Assembly: GCF_000820045.1 (NCBI RefSeq)
Contig: NZ_CDBJ01000053.1
Coordinates: forward strand, 1-64,000
DNA from: Aeromonas rivuli
GTDB lineage: Bacteria > Pseudomonadota > Gammaproteobacteria > Enterobacterales > Aeromonadaceae
Direction: 5' to 3'
Length of the DNA: 64,000 bases
The position numbers were made by a program, and so were the translations under genes. How positions within the stretch are numbered: the stretch's first letter is position 1; every line of letters begins with the position of its first letter. Below the pieces are notes generated by a model that saw only the letters and a list, made by a program, of their open reading frames with translations, did no database searches and was not told the DNA's origin. Below are positions 58,301-64,000 of this stretch, piece after piece.

Positions 58301-59628
58301 TCCAGACCATCAATCTGCCAGCGGCCATCGGCCCCGACCTTCCCCTGCACATTGAGCACCGGCTGACCGGCGCCGCTCAGGCTGATAAACACGGTCTGAC
58401 CCGGTTCAACCTGCGTCACTGTGCCGCTCAGGGTTGCGTTATTGCTACCCCAGAGCCGACCGGCATCCAGATCGTCGATGTCGATGCCGGCCTGGGTGTC
58501 GACGGTGACTGTCAGGGTATCGCTCGCCTTGTTGCCGGCGATATCGACCGAATCAACCTTGAAGTCATAACGGCCATCGGCCAGGGTCTGGGGAATGGGG
58601 AACTGCCAGTTGCCGGCACCATCGACGGTGAGCACCGCCAGCACCTGACCGCCCAAGGTCAGCGTGACGGTGGCGCCGGGCTCTCCCTTGCCTTGCAGGA
58701 GCGGCGTGGTGTCACGGGTCAAGTCGTCCGTCTGGCTGGCCCCCGAGTCGCTCTCATCGGCCAAGTCGAGGGTGATGGTGGTAATGGTATCGAGCAGGGT
58801 CAGGCCATCATCGACCGCCTCGTTGCCGAACAGATCGACGGTGTGGGCATGAATGGTGAGCGGGCCATCGACCAGCTTGCCGGTCACGTCGCCAAAATCG
58901 GCCTCCCACAGATTGCCGGGCAGCACCACTGTGGTCACCGTCAGGCTGTTGCCTGCGCTGTCGGTCAGGGTAACGGTGACGGGTTGCCCCACCTCCACGT
59001 CTTCAACCTGGCCGCGAATGATGAGCCCTGTCACCTCCTCGGCATTGATGATGTTGTCGCGGGTCTGGGGTTCGAAGACGGTGATGGCGGCAAAGGTATC
59101 GATATAGTCGCCAGCCAGGGGGCCCCGGGGCTGATCGAGGGCAGCCTGGTGGCTGGTATCAAACCCGGCATCGGCCAGGGTCGCATCATTGGTACGGTCT
59201 ACCACGATAAAACCAGCGGCGCTCGAACCGGCGCCCGCCACGCCCCCCCCAGCCGTTGCGGCAGGGCCTGCGGCGGTTTCGGCAAAGACGGCGGTCGGGT
59301 CAGCACCGGCGCGGATGGCTTGTTGCAGCGCCTCGAGATCCACATTGGTCGGCTCTTTTTCAGGCTGGCCATTGAGGGTCAGGGTATGCTGGCTCGATAC
59401 CCAGTTGCCCTGCTCATCGCTGCAGGTGGCGCAATCTGGACCAATCTCGACAGCTTGACCATCAATGCCTATTACGGCCTGGCCATTGCGGCCGGTGAGC
59501 ATGACCTGACCCGCGGCGATTTGCCCCTCGGGCGGCATCTGGGAGACAGTGCCATCCTGGTCGATAATGAACACCTCTCCTTGAACCTGTTTGACCTGCG
59601 TCGGAGTATCCACTCGATTACCTTCCAT
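46372..59628 (-). CDS. Giant LapA-like RTX adhesin, type I secreted
   Basis: About 4,418 residues. Residues 1-125: retention module (VKQVQGEVFIIDQDGTVSQM and HTLTLNGQ) with the protease site TAAG at 118-121, the LapG cleavage motif; cut protein would leave the cell surface. Next an Ala/Gly linker, then Ig-like BapA-type domains and many T1SS-143 repeat domains (VTLTEDxF, GSDxL, SLDGKY, LTDxDGD patterns). Two adjacent 723-residue blocks are almost identical. Residues about 3,750-4,150: three cadherin-like repeats ending SDxLGNTGSGG. C-terminus: RTX nonapeptides (GGLGDDILYGGAGSDILTGG) and a T1SS secretion signal. The ATG at 59628 has AAGGGG; in-frame starts lie upstream. Binds calcium, likely surface/biofilm adhesion. 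No secretion or LapD/LapG gene is in view. Confidence 0.93.
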   Translation of the reverse strand: MEGNRVDTPTQVKQVQGEVFIIDQDGTVSQMPPEGQIAAGQVMLTGRNGQAVIGIDGQAVEIGPDCATCSDEQGNWVSSQHTLTLNGQPEKEPTNVDLEALQQAIRAGADPTAVFAETAAGPAATAGGGVAGAGSSAAGFIVVDRTNDATLADAGFDTSHQAALDQPRGPLAGDYIDTFAAITVFEPQTRDNIINAEEVTGLIIRGQVEDVEVGQPVTVTLTDSAGNSLTVTTVVLPGNLWEADFGDVTGKLVDGPLTIHAHTVDLFGNEAVDDGLTLLDTITTITLDLADESDSGASQTDDLTRDTTPLLQGKGEPGATVTLTLGGQVLAVLTVDGAGNWQFPIPQTLADGRYDFKVDSVDIAGNKASDTLTVTVDTQAGIDIDDLDAGRLWGSNNATLSGTVTQVEPGQTVFISLSGAGQPVLNVQGKVGADGRWQIDGLDLSGFKGPITIKANVTDLAGNQVSDGVPLIGQSETLVLSEADLANGPISQTGQLNTGSGSDGGLKVTLAADQSALESLGLTSHGAPLTYSQSGQQLVASANGQPVFTLTVNNNGTYTLTWQQSLDHGQDKLVLPFGLEYRDSDGDLVEAPLRIELLDSTPPDFQIPGITLTEDAFQDASAVVGVAQFEVKHSADPIIADTLGFVEQSSVLAALQGQYNSDGHPLTFEFVDDFTLSGYYLDGNGQRVEVLQAKLSATQNGDDVKGEVNVSLTGPLDHQGSDALILGLKVGAVEIDGDGTSAADLQIAINDGMDPSLGIDTGISLQEGAAGQTLDGQLPVNVGSDRLVSLNFEANQPALDGLTSGGKPTSYQVNGNVITLLDAGGKTVLTVTLDLDGKYHVTLDGVLDQPVNSNSVNLGLQVVGSDFDGDQSNLGTLNIQITDGVLPQVDPVSLTLVEDSNWSAAQTLSGDLNITAGSDPLANISFDASQPGLQGLTSGGQPVVITISGNSISGAVNGQNVFTLTLDQKGHYVFTLNQPLDQGSADSRLLAGFTLTDSDGDKVSSSLSVAIGDGANPVISAVTGTSLTEANQGDAAVVGNMSFTVSHGSDALDQSSLRFDIAAIQSSLDGKFSSHGSPVTFILDANGDLVGTSADGREVLRAELSLVDNNGNWSVTTKVTLSGELDHQGSESLDLPLAITLTDKDGDRVSTQLPLTIKDGNAPGFVAGSGVSLDEGNLDGSNPLTGTGQFQIDAGSDRVNEVSFADIAEQPALTALGQSVKYELVDGDAGIPGNQILKGYVEVNGVRVEVLQVEISGKLDNAASNGFDYKVTLFEGVHQSNGGSTELPFKVNVVDSDKGSGNNDTTSGTLNISVAEGDKPTLSLTGVTLAEGRFDGAASNQTGDDQQATGTLTIKADSDPVVDVRLTLSGQVLDTSGKAITHNGETLTWQEVPGSNGHSFQGVTASGTLVLSVTLPSVPGSIAAHSSATLDYQVTVHTNLDHGADDKLNLTLPVQVTDSDGSVITGNTTAVITDAANPSLGIDTGISLQEGAAGQSLDGQLPVNVGSDRLVSLNFEANQPALDGLTSGGKPTSYQVNGNVITLLDAGGKTVLTVTLDLDGKYHVTLDGVLDQPVNSNSVNLGLQVVGSDFDGDQSNLGTLNIQITDGVLPQVDPVSLTLTEDSNWSAAQTLSGDLNITAGSDPLANISFDASQPGLQGLTSGGQPVAITISGNSISGAVNGQNVFTLTLDQKGHYVFTLNQPLDQGSADSLLKAGFTLTDSDGDTVSSSLSVAIGDGANPVISAVTGTSLTEANQGDAAVVGNMSFTVSHGSDALDQSSLRFDIAAIQSSLDGKYSSHGNPVTFILDANGDLVGTSADGREVLRAELSLVDNNGNWSVTTKVVFSGELDHQGSESLDLPLAITLTDKDGDRVSTQLPLTIKDGNAPGFVAGSGVSLDEGNLDGSTPLTGTGQFQIDAGSDRVNEVSFADIAEQPALTALGQSVKYELVDGDASIPGNQILKGYVEVNGVRVEVLQVEISGKLDNAASNGFDYKVTLFEGVHQTNGSSTELPFKVNVVDSDKGSGNNDTTSGTLNISVAEGDKPTLSLTGVTLTEGRFDGAASNQTGDDQQATGTLTIKADSDPVVDVRLTLSGQVVDASGKAITHNGETLTWQEVPGSNGHSFQGVTASGTLVLSVTLPSVPGSIAAHSSATLDYQVTVHTNLDHGADDKLNLTLPVQVTDSDGSVINGNTTAVITDAANPVISSIGSVTVNESDLNGGTGQHGGTSPAGTGEMAVGQVVIAAGSDRVAALQLDVARFNALNQLSSGGKAVSISADNQPGVYLGKDSGGKLIFKLTLDVSGRYTFELTGNLDHSAQGNDLLDIQLPLQALDSDGDLSGEVIGHVSVRDDVPEADDYSKTLNQGAKVSGDLLATASEGADDAVIKSVTINGVEHSISASGNTTIAVTDSTGQTIGTLVINAEGNYSFTARADIDHSNNTLVQKVDFHLVDGDGDTDDGVLTLTIRDEAGLLNVTAATGQEDEGALDPSQGIPINMNLDIGDFDRGEFVEKLLIQAPANAHGTFYFNGVALTTITQGGKTWYQVPPAAMQAVAGTNDKFELKSVTFVPDHDYSSQSDGGNPLRFPIQLQVGVTEGSKPSVLTGNLAITVQGIADKPLWDDGSTNKHYSTDEDSTGIALNVQAKLTDTDGSETLSYQIKWASGEGSLTLNGKVLTPDANGLYIVSAGDINKITVVPGKDYSGDIKLVVTPVSTEKTPVVTGKETALGDPIDLIINVNPLADDAKLTVRDIQGKEDSLLDLGSKIALAHLGDTADGSEQMFVRISGLPAGATLWLGGVAVTLDANGYYEVPYARIGELKLEPPKDSNVDFDLNIQGVVKDTATLTDANGQTQTVVNEKVTGSQGLHVDLVGVVDEPHFDLDSTGWTQDSNDGYTITIGEDGKAPLNFKLASGETTGDGSESLNLVLEGLPEGAKVFDGSGKELTLTFAGLDAQGKPTYQVDVSSLGNLQIQPPPNSTADIHLIAHVVVTENDGDHQRFDVPLTIKVEPAIDAGDYGKTSNGLEDQFAVLDWQPDLTDSAEKVTHLSLSGIEPGYEIWIRVGGAETQLNVTGGKVELSDADLKSLLGGGQLLVKAPQDSDRDTTIQSHVTVTQVDVDSNVTAQKVIDGTLHVDIQAVVEPDGNLVQQGGDLVSPDGHDIPLKDVFVFEDLDPSSVETIDYLVISDLPPGFVVVGGINDGQGNWTVPNSALGSFSLRSPDGFTGTATFKVSAKVIDLGDNNEGDVSAPAYREITASAEFKGATHSGQLAAGVDLDNSQPITGVEDHSVNFGTQLKSMVTLGTANIGDDELSIVLTGLPPGVSVQGLTFDFVNGEYLIKLPGGLSDLDKLTLTLPEDYAGSDLSFNVRLVNTDTVSGDTKTVEKVVSLSITPEVDIHGGTDGQPELHLQVKEVNGQPSNQEDTEIHLDLSVKLADISPTVANGGLETVERVTLTVDAKYGHFLDGNGQPVNTLVVTDPDDLKDLVFVPKEHFSGQVPLGIKVDILDSATTGTDRDSWSGNASFEVLPVNDPAQLTVKDVSGNEDGSVGLGGLGATLVDNDGSEQIVALQIKGVPDGFTLSAPAVNNGGGVWQVPVGTDFSKLTLIPPANFSGNVELTLSAFTLDKGITIPLETSDSFTVTVKPVGDVIIADIQDKASGTEGDVVTLNLGLETKDTQATGGSASNVHENGPEQVRVTIAGVPDGAEIRLPSGVTGTVVDLGGGVWQVTTTGGKLDTIELVTNDANGTLDLKVTAQSLDNGALGPEVSGNIQVVVDAVNDAPINVLPGDPQVAQEDKPFTIQGLQVKDVDAGSGNIEVRLSVTHGSLTVLNAAGVTVTGDGSGSLLLSGTLAQINALLSGGIDYLGNSNFNGSDALTMVTNDLGNTGSGGALSDTDVLPIEIQPVNDDPVNILPPAQVAEEDSVHLIQGLQVQDLDAAGGDIRVSLSVGNGSLTVVDGTGVTVTGDGSGNLTLLGSQDAINALLSSGINYLGDANFTGTDQLMMVTNDLGNTGSGGGQDVSSTLDIAVQPVNDAPELTLPGSGVSVGEDGDIILGGISVKDVDAGTAPMQLTLKVEHGLLVAAAGAGVTVLGSNSNTLILTGAQDALNAFLAGAVHYQPSPDYWGDDNLSLVISDLGNTGSGGALEDSGQLGINVAAQADMPNLQLDTHGVTALVGGWVPLSLSAWVANPEPGELSIRLSGLDGAQVLDQHGQQVGQDLGNGDWLLPGDNSLPLFLDGFGVGDHSIAVQAESSAGGSIISSTPDILEVHTVAGNELHGSGSDDHLVGGLGDDILYGGAGSDILTGGLGSDTFAWTLPDAGSASQPAVDTITDFNLQQGDKLDLSDMLGGVSGDDINSLLSHIQVSVTAGANGVSDLHLDISPAGDGQVTQSIDVKSVDLSSLDMGGGSQSEILTSLIDNQHLILAQS
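46712..46839 (-). other. RTX calcium-binding nonapeptide repeats of the adhesin
   Basis: Three GGxGxDxLx-type units in a row (LVGGLGDDILYGG, AGSDILTGG, LGSDTFAW). They fold on calcium binding outside the cell and are followed by the T1SS C-terminal domain (DTITDFNLQQGDKLDLSDML). Confidence 0.9.
53030..57367 (-). repeat. Tandem 2,169-bp in-frame duplication in the adhesin
   Basis: Two head-to-tail copies of a 723-residue block: about 57367-55199 and 55198-53030. Reading the proteins side by side I count about 18 substitutions. Matching bases are offset by exactly 2,169 (for example 53101 and 55270). The blocks start at PSLGIDTGISLQEG and end at TAVITDAAN. Confidence 0.93.
59266..59277 (-). 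other. TAAG cleavage site for LapG-type protease
   Basis: Codes for Thr-Ala-Ala-Gly at residues 118-121 of the adhesin, preceded by DPTAVFAE and followed by an Ala/Gly linker. In LapA of Pseudomonas fluorescens LapG cuts between the two alanines when c-di-GMP is low. Confidence 0.82.
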
Positions 59629-59758
59629 ACTGTCCCCTTGCTGCTCATCACTTCTGTAAAGTTTCATATGGAAACTCATGCCGCTATACTAGCCAACCCG
59701 GCAGGGCTTCTCATCAATACGCACATAATAAAGCAATCGTTCAACCCTGGGTAGCATG

Positions 59759-59774
59759 TGTGATTTCACCCACA
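59759..59774. promoter_or_regulatory. Candidate CRP site between adhesin gene and glpA
   Basis: TGTGA-TTTCAC-CCACA matches nine of ten CRP half-site bases. glpABC is CRP-controlled in enteric bacteria; the adhesin start is 131 bases away on the other side. Confidence 0.5.
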
Positions 59775-59795
59775 AAACCACAAAACAGCCCCCTC

Positions 59796-59815
59796 TACTT
59801 TCGATACCGAACATT
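59796..59815. promoter_or_regulatory. Candidate GlpR operator upstream of glpA
   Basis: TACTTTCGATACCGAACATT matches the E. coli GlpR operator TATGTTCGATAACGAACATT at 17 of 20 bases, with the symmetric TTCG/CGAA core. It lies 79 bases upstream of glpA, in the promoter region expected for repression relieved by glycerol-3-phosphate. Confidence 0.72.
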
Positions 59816-59893
59816 AACTTGGTCTAAATCAAACATTCCCACTCTGCTTCCCACCACACTGCCCCCATCAGGCAGGGAATAAGGATCAGAAAG

Positions 59894-61567
59894 ATGAACA
59901 GGATCACGACCAGGGTAGTCATCATCGGAGGGGGGGCAACCGGTGCCGGCATCATGCGCGATTGTGCCCTGCGCGGCATAGATTGCATCCTGCTCGAGCG
60001 CGACGACATTGCCGCCGGCACCACGGGGCGCAACCATGGCTTGCTCCATTCCGGCGCCCGTTATGCCCTGACGGATCCCGAATCTGCCCGGGAGTGTATT
60101 CAGGAGAATCGCATCCTCAAGCGCATCGCCAGCCACTGCGTCGATGATACCGGCGGCCTCTTTGTGACGCTGCCCGAGGATGACATCGGCTTCCAGGATC
60201 CCTTCATGCAAGCCTGTGCCCAGGCCGGGATCCCGACCCGCCAGCTCGAACCCAGAGAGGCGCTGCGCCTCGAACCCAATGTCAATCCCGCCTTGATTGG
60301 CGCCATACAAGTACCGGACGGCACCGTCGATCCCTTCCGGCTCGCCACCGCCAACGTGCTCGATGCCAAGGAGCATGGCGCGCGCATCTTGACCCACTGC
60401 AGCGTCGTGGGGCTGTTGCGCCAGCAAGAGAGGGTACATGGGGTCAGGGCCATCAACCTGCGCACCGGCGAAGGGTTCGAGATAGAAGCCGAGCAGGTGA
60501 TCAACGCCGCCGGCATCTGGGGCCAGCAGATCTGCGAGTATGCCGAGCTGGGCATCCGCATGTTTCCGGCCAAGGGTTCCCTGCTGATCATGGATTACCG
60601 CCTCAACCAGCTGGTGCTCAATCGCGCACGCAAACCAGCGGATGCCGACATTCTGGTGCCCGGGGACACCATCTCCCTCATCGGCACCACCTCCAGTCGC
60701 ATCGACTATGACAAAATTGACCAACTGCGCGTCGAACCCGAGGAGGTCGAGGTGCTGCTGCGCGAGGGCATCAAGCTGGCCCCCGCCATGGCCCAGACCC
60801 GCTTGCTGCGCGCCTATGCGGGGGTGCGCCCCCTGGTCGCGGTGGATGGCGATGAGTCGGGCCGCAACATCAGCCGCGGCATAGTGCTGCTCGACCATGC
60901 CAGTCGGGATGGTCTGGAAGGCTTCATCACCATCACGGGGGGCAAGCTGATGACCTACCGGCTGATGGCAGAGATGGCCACGGATCTGGTCGCCAGCAAG
61001 CTTGGCAACAGCAAACCCTGTCGTACCGCCCTGCAGGCCCTGCCAGGCTCACGGGATCCCGCGCCCGCCCAGACCTTCGGTCTGTCGGCACCGGCGCAAG
61101 GATCGGCCGAGTCGCGCCATGGGGAGCGGGTCATCGCCTTCTTTCGAGACAATCCCAAGGCCAACGCCCTCATCTGCGAGTGCGAAATGGTGACCGCCGC
61201 TGAGATTGAATATGCCCTGCGCGAGCTGGACGTGGACAACCTGGTGGATCTGCGCCGTCGTACCCGGCTCGGCATGGGCCCCTGCCAGGGCGAGCTGTGC
61301 GCCTATCGCGCCGCCGGTCTGATGCACGAATATGGCAAGGCCGATGGCCGCGCCGCCTGCGTCAGGCTGCGCGACTTCCTGGAGGAGCGTTACAAGGGGG
61401 TACGCCCCGTGCTGTGGGGGGATGCCCTGCGCGAAACCGAATTCACCCACTGGATCTATGAGGGGTTGTTCGGTCTTGGCAATTTGACTGGCCCCACCGA
61501 CATCACAGCGCCGCAGGGATCAGAGCACTCCCCCGCCCCCCTGCGCCATGAAGGAGTATCCCCATGA
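59894..61567 (+). CDS. glpA: Anaerobic glycerol-3-phosphate dehydrogenase, subunit A
   Basis: 557-residue FAD subunit that oxidises glycerol-3-phosphate to dihydroxyacetone phosphate in anaerobic growth. Seen: FAD-binding RVVIIGGGATGAGIMRDCAL near the N-terminus, GRNHGLLHSGARYAL, and a C-terminal BFD-like region with CECEMV and GMGPCQGELCAYRA (four cysteines for an iron-sulphur centre). AAGGAT precedes the ATG. It overlaps glpB by four bases (ATGA) and is the first gene of glpABC. Confidence 0.96.
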   Translation: MNRITTRVVIIGGGATGAGIMRDCALRGIDCILLERDDIAAGTTGRNHGLLHSGARYALTDPESARECIQENRILKRIASHCVDDTGGLFVTLPEDDIGFQDPFMQACAQAGIPTRQLEPREALRLEPNVNPALIGAIQVPDGTVDPFRLATANVLDAKEHGARILTHCSVVGLLRQQERVHGVRAINLRTGEGFEIEAEQVINAAGIWGQQICEYAELGIRMFPAKGSLLIMDYRLNQLVLNRARKPADADILVPGDTISLIGTTSSRIDYDKIDQLRVEPEEVEVLLREGIKLAPAMAQTRLLRAYAGVRPLVAVDGDESGRNISRGIVLLDHASRDGLEGFITITGGKLMTYRLMAEMATDLVASKLGNSKPCRTALQALPGSRDPAPAQTFGLSAPAQGSAESRHGERVIAFFRDNPKANALICECEMVTAAEIEYALRELDVDNLVDLRRRTRLGMGPCQGELCAYRAAGLMHEYGKADGRAACVRLRDFLEERYKGVRPVLWGDALRETEFTHWIYEGLFGLGNLTGPTDITAPQGSEHSPAPLRHEGVSP

Positions 61568-62898
61568 GATTCGATACCATCATCATTGGCGGCGGCATGG
61601 CCGGTCTGTGCGCCGGGCTGCGCCTCGCCGAGGCGGGCCAGAAAACGCTGATCATGGCCTCGGGCCAGAGCGCCCTGCACTTCTCCTCCGGCTCGGTGGA
61701 CGTGCTCGATTGCCAGGGGGATCCCTTCGCCGCCCTGCCCGCCTTCCTGGCGACCCATCCGCTCCACCCTTATCAAAAGGTCGGGCTCACTCATATTGCG
61801 GCCAGCCTGGTCGATCTGCAGCGCCACTGCGCCGAGCAGGGATTGCCGCTGTTCCATGAGTCGCACAATCACCTGCGACTCACCCCCATCGGCACCCTCA
61901 AGCCGACCTGGCTCTCGCCGACCAGCAGCGCCTTCCTGGGCGAGGCGCCCGCCCCGGCCGTCCTGCTGCTGGCGACTCTCGAGGGCTTTCGCGACTTTCA
62001 ACCGGCGCTGGCGGCGGCCAACCTGGCCCTGCATCCGCGTCTGGCCCAGAGCCGCATCCTGACCGGCGAGATATGTCTGCCCCAGCTCGCGACCTTTAAC
62101 CGCAATCCTCATGAGTTTCGCTCGGCGGACATCGCCCGCCTGTTCGACAAGCAGGGTAAGGCGGGGCAGGCTCTGCTGGGCGCGCTGGCCGAGGAGATCC
62201 GCCGCCTGCTGCGCGAGAGCGACGCCCCCGACTGCCGCCATCTGGTGCTGCCCGCCTGCCTCTCCCTGGGGTTGGCGGGGCCACGGCTCGCGGAACTGGA
62301 GCGGCTCACCCAGTGCACCCTTCGCGAAGTCGCCACCATGCCCCCCTCCCTCATCGGCATGCGGATGCAAGATGCGCTCAGGCGCCGCTTCCAGGCCCTG
62401 GGCGGCACCTTCCTCATCAGTGAGCGGGTATTGGGCGCCACCCTGGATGACGACAGGGTCACGGGGGTGCATAGCCAGAACGGCGCCGATCAGCTCTTTG
62501 AGGCCGAGAATTTCGTGCTCGCCAGTGGCAGCTTCTTCAGCCGTGGCCTGATCTCGCGTCTGGGAGGGATCAGTGAGCCCATCTTCGATGCCGACGTGAT
62601 CAGCCTGGCCGAGCGCGATGCCTGGGCCGGTCGCCGCCTGTTCGACCAGCACCCCTTCATGGGTTTCGGAGTCAAGACGGATGACAGGTTGCGGGTCATG
62701 CGCGGCGGCAAGCCCCTCGCCAACCTCTATGGTGCCGGCAGCGTGCTGGCACACTATGACCCTGTGGCGGAAGGCTCAGGCTCCGGGGTGGCGGTCGCCA
62801 CCGGCTGGCACGCCGCCGATCAGATACTCGCCAAGGTTGTCGCCCGAGACTCAAAGACCGGTTCCCCCTTCACTTCATCACTCGCCCGGGAGGCTTAA
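61564..62898 (+). CDS. glpB: Anaerobic glycerol-3-phosphate dehydrogenase, subunit B
   Basis: 444-residue flavoprotein with an N-terminal FMN/FAD nucleotide fold (FDTIIIGGGMAGLCAGLRLAEAG) and the GlpB signature MASGQSALHFSSGSVDVLD. It forms the catalytic dimer with GlpA and passes electrons to GlpC. It overlaps glpA by four bases and is followed by glpC two bases after its stop, so the three proteins are translationally coupled. Confidence 0.95.
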   Translation: MRFDTIIIGGGMAGLCAGLRLAEAGQKTLIMASGQSALHFSSGSVDVLDCQGDPFAALPAFLATHPLHPYQKVGLTHIAASLVDLQRHCAEQGLPLFHESHNHLRLTPIGTLKPTWLSPTSSAFLGEAPAPAVLLLATLEGFRDFQPALAAANLALHPRLAQSRILTGEICLPQLATFNRNPHEFRSADIARLFDKQGKAGQALLGALAEEIRRLLRESDAPDCRHLVLPACLSLGLAGPRLAELERLTQCTLREVATMPPSLIGMRMQDALRRRFQALGGTFLISERVLGATLDDDRVTGVHSQNGADQLFEAENFVLASGSFFSRGLISRLGGISEPIFDADVISLAERDAWAGRRLFDQHPFMGFGVKTDDRLRVMRGGKPLANLYGAGSVLAHYDPVAEGSGSGVAVATGWHAADQILAKVVARDSKTGSPFTSSLAREA

Positions 62899-62900
62899 TC

Positions 62901-64000
62901 ATGCCCTTGGATCATGCCAACCAGACCTTCGATCAGTGCATCAAATGCACCGTCTGTACCGCCTATTGCCCGGTGGCCAAGGCCAATCCCGCCTATCCGG
63001 GCCCCAAACAGGCCGGGCCCGACGGCGAGCGGCTGCGCATCAAGAGCCCGGCCCTCTATGACGAGGCGCTCAAACATTGCACCAACTGCAAACGCTGCGA
63101 AGTGGCCTGCCCGAGCGGCGTGCGTATCGGCGACATCATTGCCAAGGCCAAGCACCAGTACAGTGGTTTCAAGCCGGGGGTGCGTGAGTTCGTGCTCTCC
63201 CACACGGACTTGATGGGCAGCATGTCGACCCTGATGGCCCCCATCGTCAACTTCACCACTGGACTCAAACCGGTGAAGCAAGTGCTGGACAAGGCGCTCG
63301 GGGTCTCCTCCCACCGGGATCTGCCCAAATATTCTCAAGGCACCTTTCGCGGCTGGTTCAAGAAGCAGCAAGCCGTGCAGGCCAGCTATCGCCGACAAAT
63401 CGCCTATTTCCACGGCTGCTACGTCAACTACAACCATCCCCAGCTTGGCAAGGAGCTGGTGCAGGTGCTCAATGCCATGCACATAGGGGTGCAGTTGCTG
63501 GCGCGGGAGAAGTGCTGCGGCGTGCCGCTCATTGCCAACGGCTTCATGGCCAAGGCCAAGCAGCAGGCCGCCTTCAACATCCAGCAGCTCGAAAACAGCC
63601 TGCTCGGCAACGAGATGCCCCTGCTGGCCACCTCCTCCACCTGCGGTTTCACCCTGAGGGACGAATACCCGCACTTGCTCGGCCAGGATAATCGCAAGGT
63701 GCGAGATCGCATCTCGCTAGTGACCCGCTTCCTGTGGAACGAGTTTTACCGCGGCAACAAACCGGCCATGAAGCCCCTCAACCTGCACATTGCCTATCAC
63801 ACCCCTTGCCATCTGGAGAAGATGGGGGGCGTCATCTACACCCTGGAGCTGCTGCGCGCCATTCCCGGGGTCAGGGTGACGGTGCTCGACTCCCAGTGCT
63901 GCGGCATCGCCGGTACCTACGGCTTCAAGTCGGAGAACTACCAGACCAGCCAGACCATAGGTGAGGGGCTGTTTGAGCAGATCAATCAGCTCGAGCCGGA
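62901..64000 (+). CDS. glpC: Anaerobic glycerol-3-phosphate dehydrogenase, subunit C (partial, runs off window)
   Basis: Start ATG at 62901 with GGAGG about nine bases upstream; 366 codons visible and no stop before the window end. Two [4Fe-4S] clusters: C13/C16/C19/C23 (CIKCTVCTAYCP) and C60/C63/C66/C70 (CTNCKRCEVACPSG). The C-terminal half has CCG-type domains: FHGCYVNYNHP with EKCCGVPLIANG, and YHTPCHLEKM with SQCCGIAGTYG. It anchors the enzyme to the membrane and hands electrons to menaquinone. E. coli GlpC is 396 residues, so about 30 residues are missing. Confidence 0.95.
   Translation, partial: MPLDHANQTFDQCIKCTVCTAYCPVAKANPAYPGPKQAGPDGERLRIKSPALYDEALKHCTNCKRCEVACPSGVRIGDIIAKAKHQYSGFKPGVREFVLSHTDLMGSMSTLMAPIVNFTTGLKPVKQVLDKALGVSSHRDLPKYSQGTFRGWFKKQQAVQASYRRQIAYFHGCYVNYNHPQLGKELVQVLNAMHIGVQLLAREKCCGVPLIANGFMAKAKQQAAFNIQQLENSLLGNEMPLLATSSTCGFTLRDEYPHLLGQDNRKVRDRISLVTRFLWNEFYRGNKPAMKPLNLHIAYHTPCHLEKMGGVIYTLELLRAIPGVRVTVLDSQCCGIAGTYGFKSENYQTSQTIGEGLFEQINQLEP

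Overview
The window reads as the chromosome of a facultatively anaerobic, high-GC gammaproteobacterium. Aeromonas or a close relative is my best guess. That is an inference from gene content (focA-pflB behind an FNR box, glpABC, SatP, ActP with a DUF4212 partner, divergent liu and ivd operons, a LapA-type giant adhesin); no database search was run. I saw no tRNA or rRNA genes, insertion sequences, prophage genes or CRISPR arrays. The only structural RNA is 4.5S RNA (ffs).

Layout. 0.1-1.9 kb: an MdaB-like quinone reductase with an unusual C-terminal tail, divergent from a LysR regulator. 2.4-5 kb: ffs, a TauE/SafE exporter and an APC-family amino acid antiporter. 5.3-19.6 kb: a branched-chain amino acid degradation super-cluster. 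The minus-strand valine/isoleucine arm reads mmsA, acyl-CoA dehydrogenase, enoyl-CoA hydratase, HIBYL-CoA hydrolase, mmsB, SDR (Shewanella ivdBCDEFG order). The plus-strand leucine arm reads liuA-B-C-D-E and ends with the MerR regulator liuR. Both arms diverge from one intergenic region with a TTTACG-N4-CGTAAA palindrome, a good LiuR operator candidate. Between liuC and liuD sit three tandem 113-bp units. Each encodes a 38-residue peptide that copies the LiuD N-terminus and ends in an ATGA overlap with the next start codon.

19.7-34.8 kb: a 977-residue DUF748/AsmA-like protein, a 1-kb non-coding stretch, the acetate/succinate permease SatP, MtfA, a GNAT protein, an alanine/sodium symporter, an orphan crotonase, then the acetate-symporter group (DUF4212, ActP, CBS-DUF294 protein, DEDDh exonuclease) divergent from the ABC-F ATPase ybiT. 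35.4-38.7 kb: focA-pflB with a class II FNR promoter. 39-46.3 kb: the tripartite tricarboxylate transporter tctCBA, convergent with a CitB/CitA-type two-component pair and an Mlc-like ROK repressor, then a YchJ-like protein.

46.4-59.6 kb: one gene of about 13.3 kb for a LapA-like RTX adhesin of about 4,418 residues. It has an N-terminal retention module with a TAAG protease site, many T1SS-143/Ig-like repeats (including a near-identical 2,169-bp tandem duplication), three cadherin-like repeats, RTX repeats and a type I secretion C-terminus. 59.9-64 kb: glpABC, divergent from the adhesin, with GlpR-like and CRP-like sites between; glpC runs off the window.

Taken together, much of the window serves carboxylate and carbon-source uptake and catabolism (acetate, formate, tricarboxylates, glycerol-3-phosphate, BCAA). 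The two most unusual structures are the coupled leader-peptide repeat before liuD and the recent in-frame duplication inside the giant adhesin.
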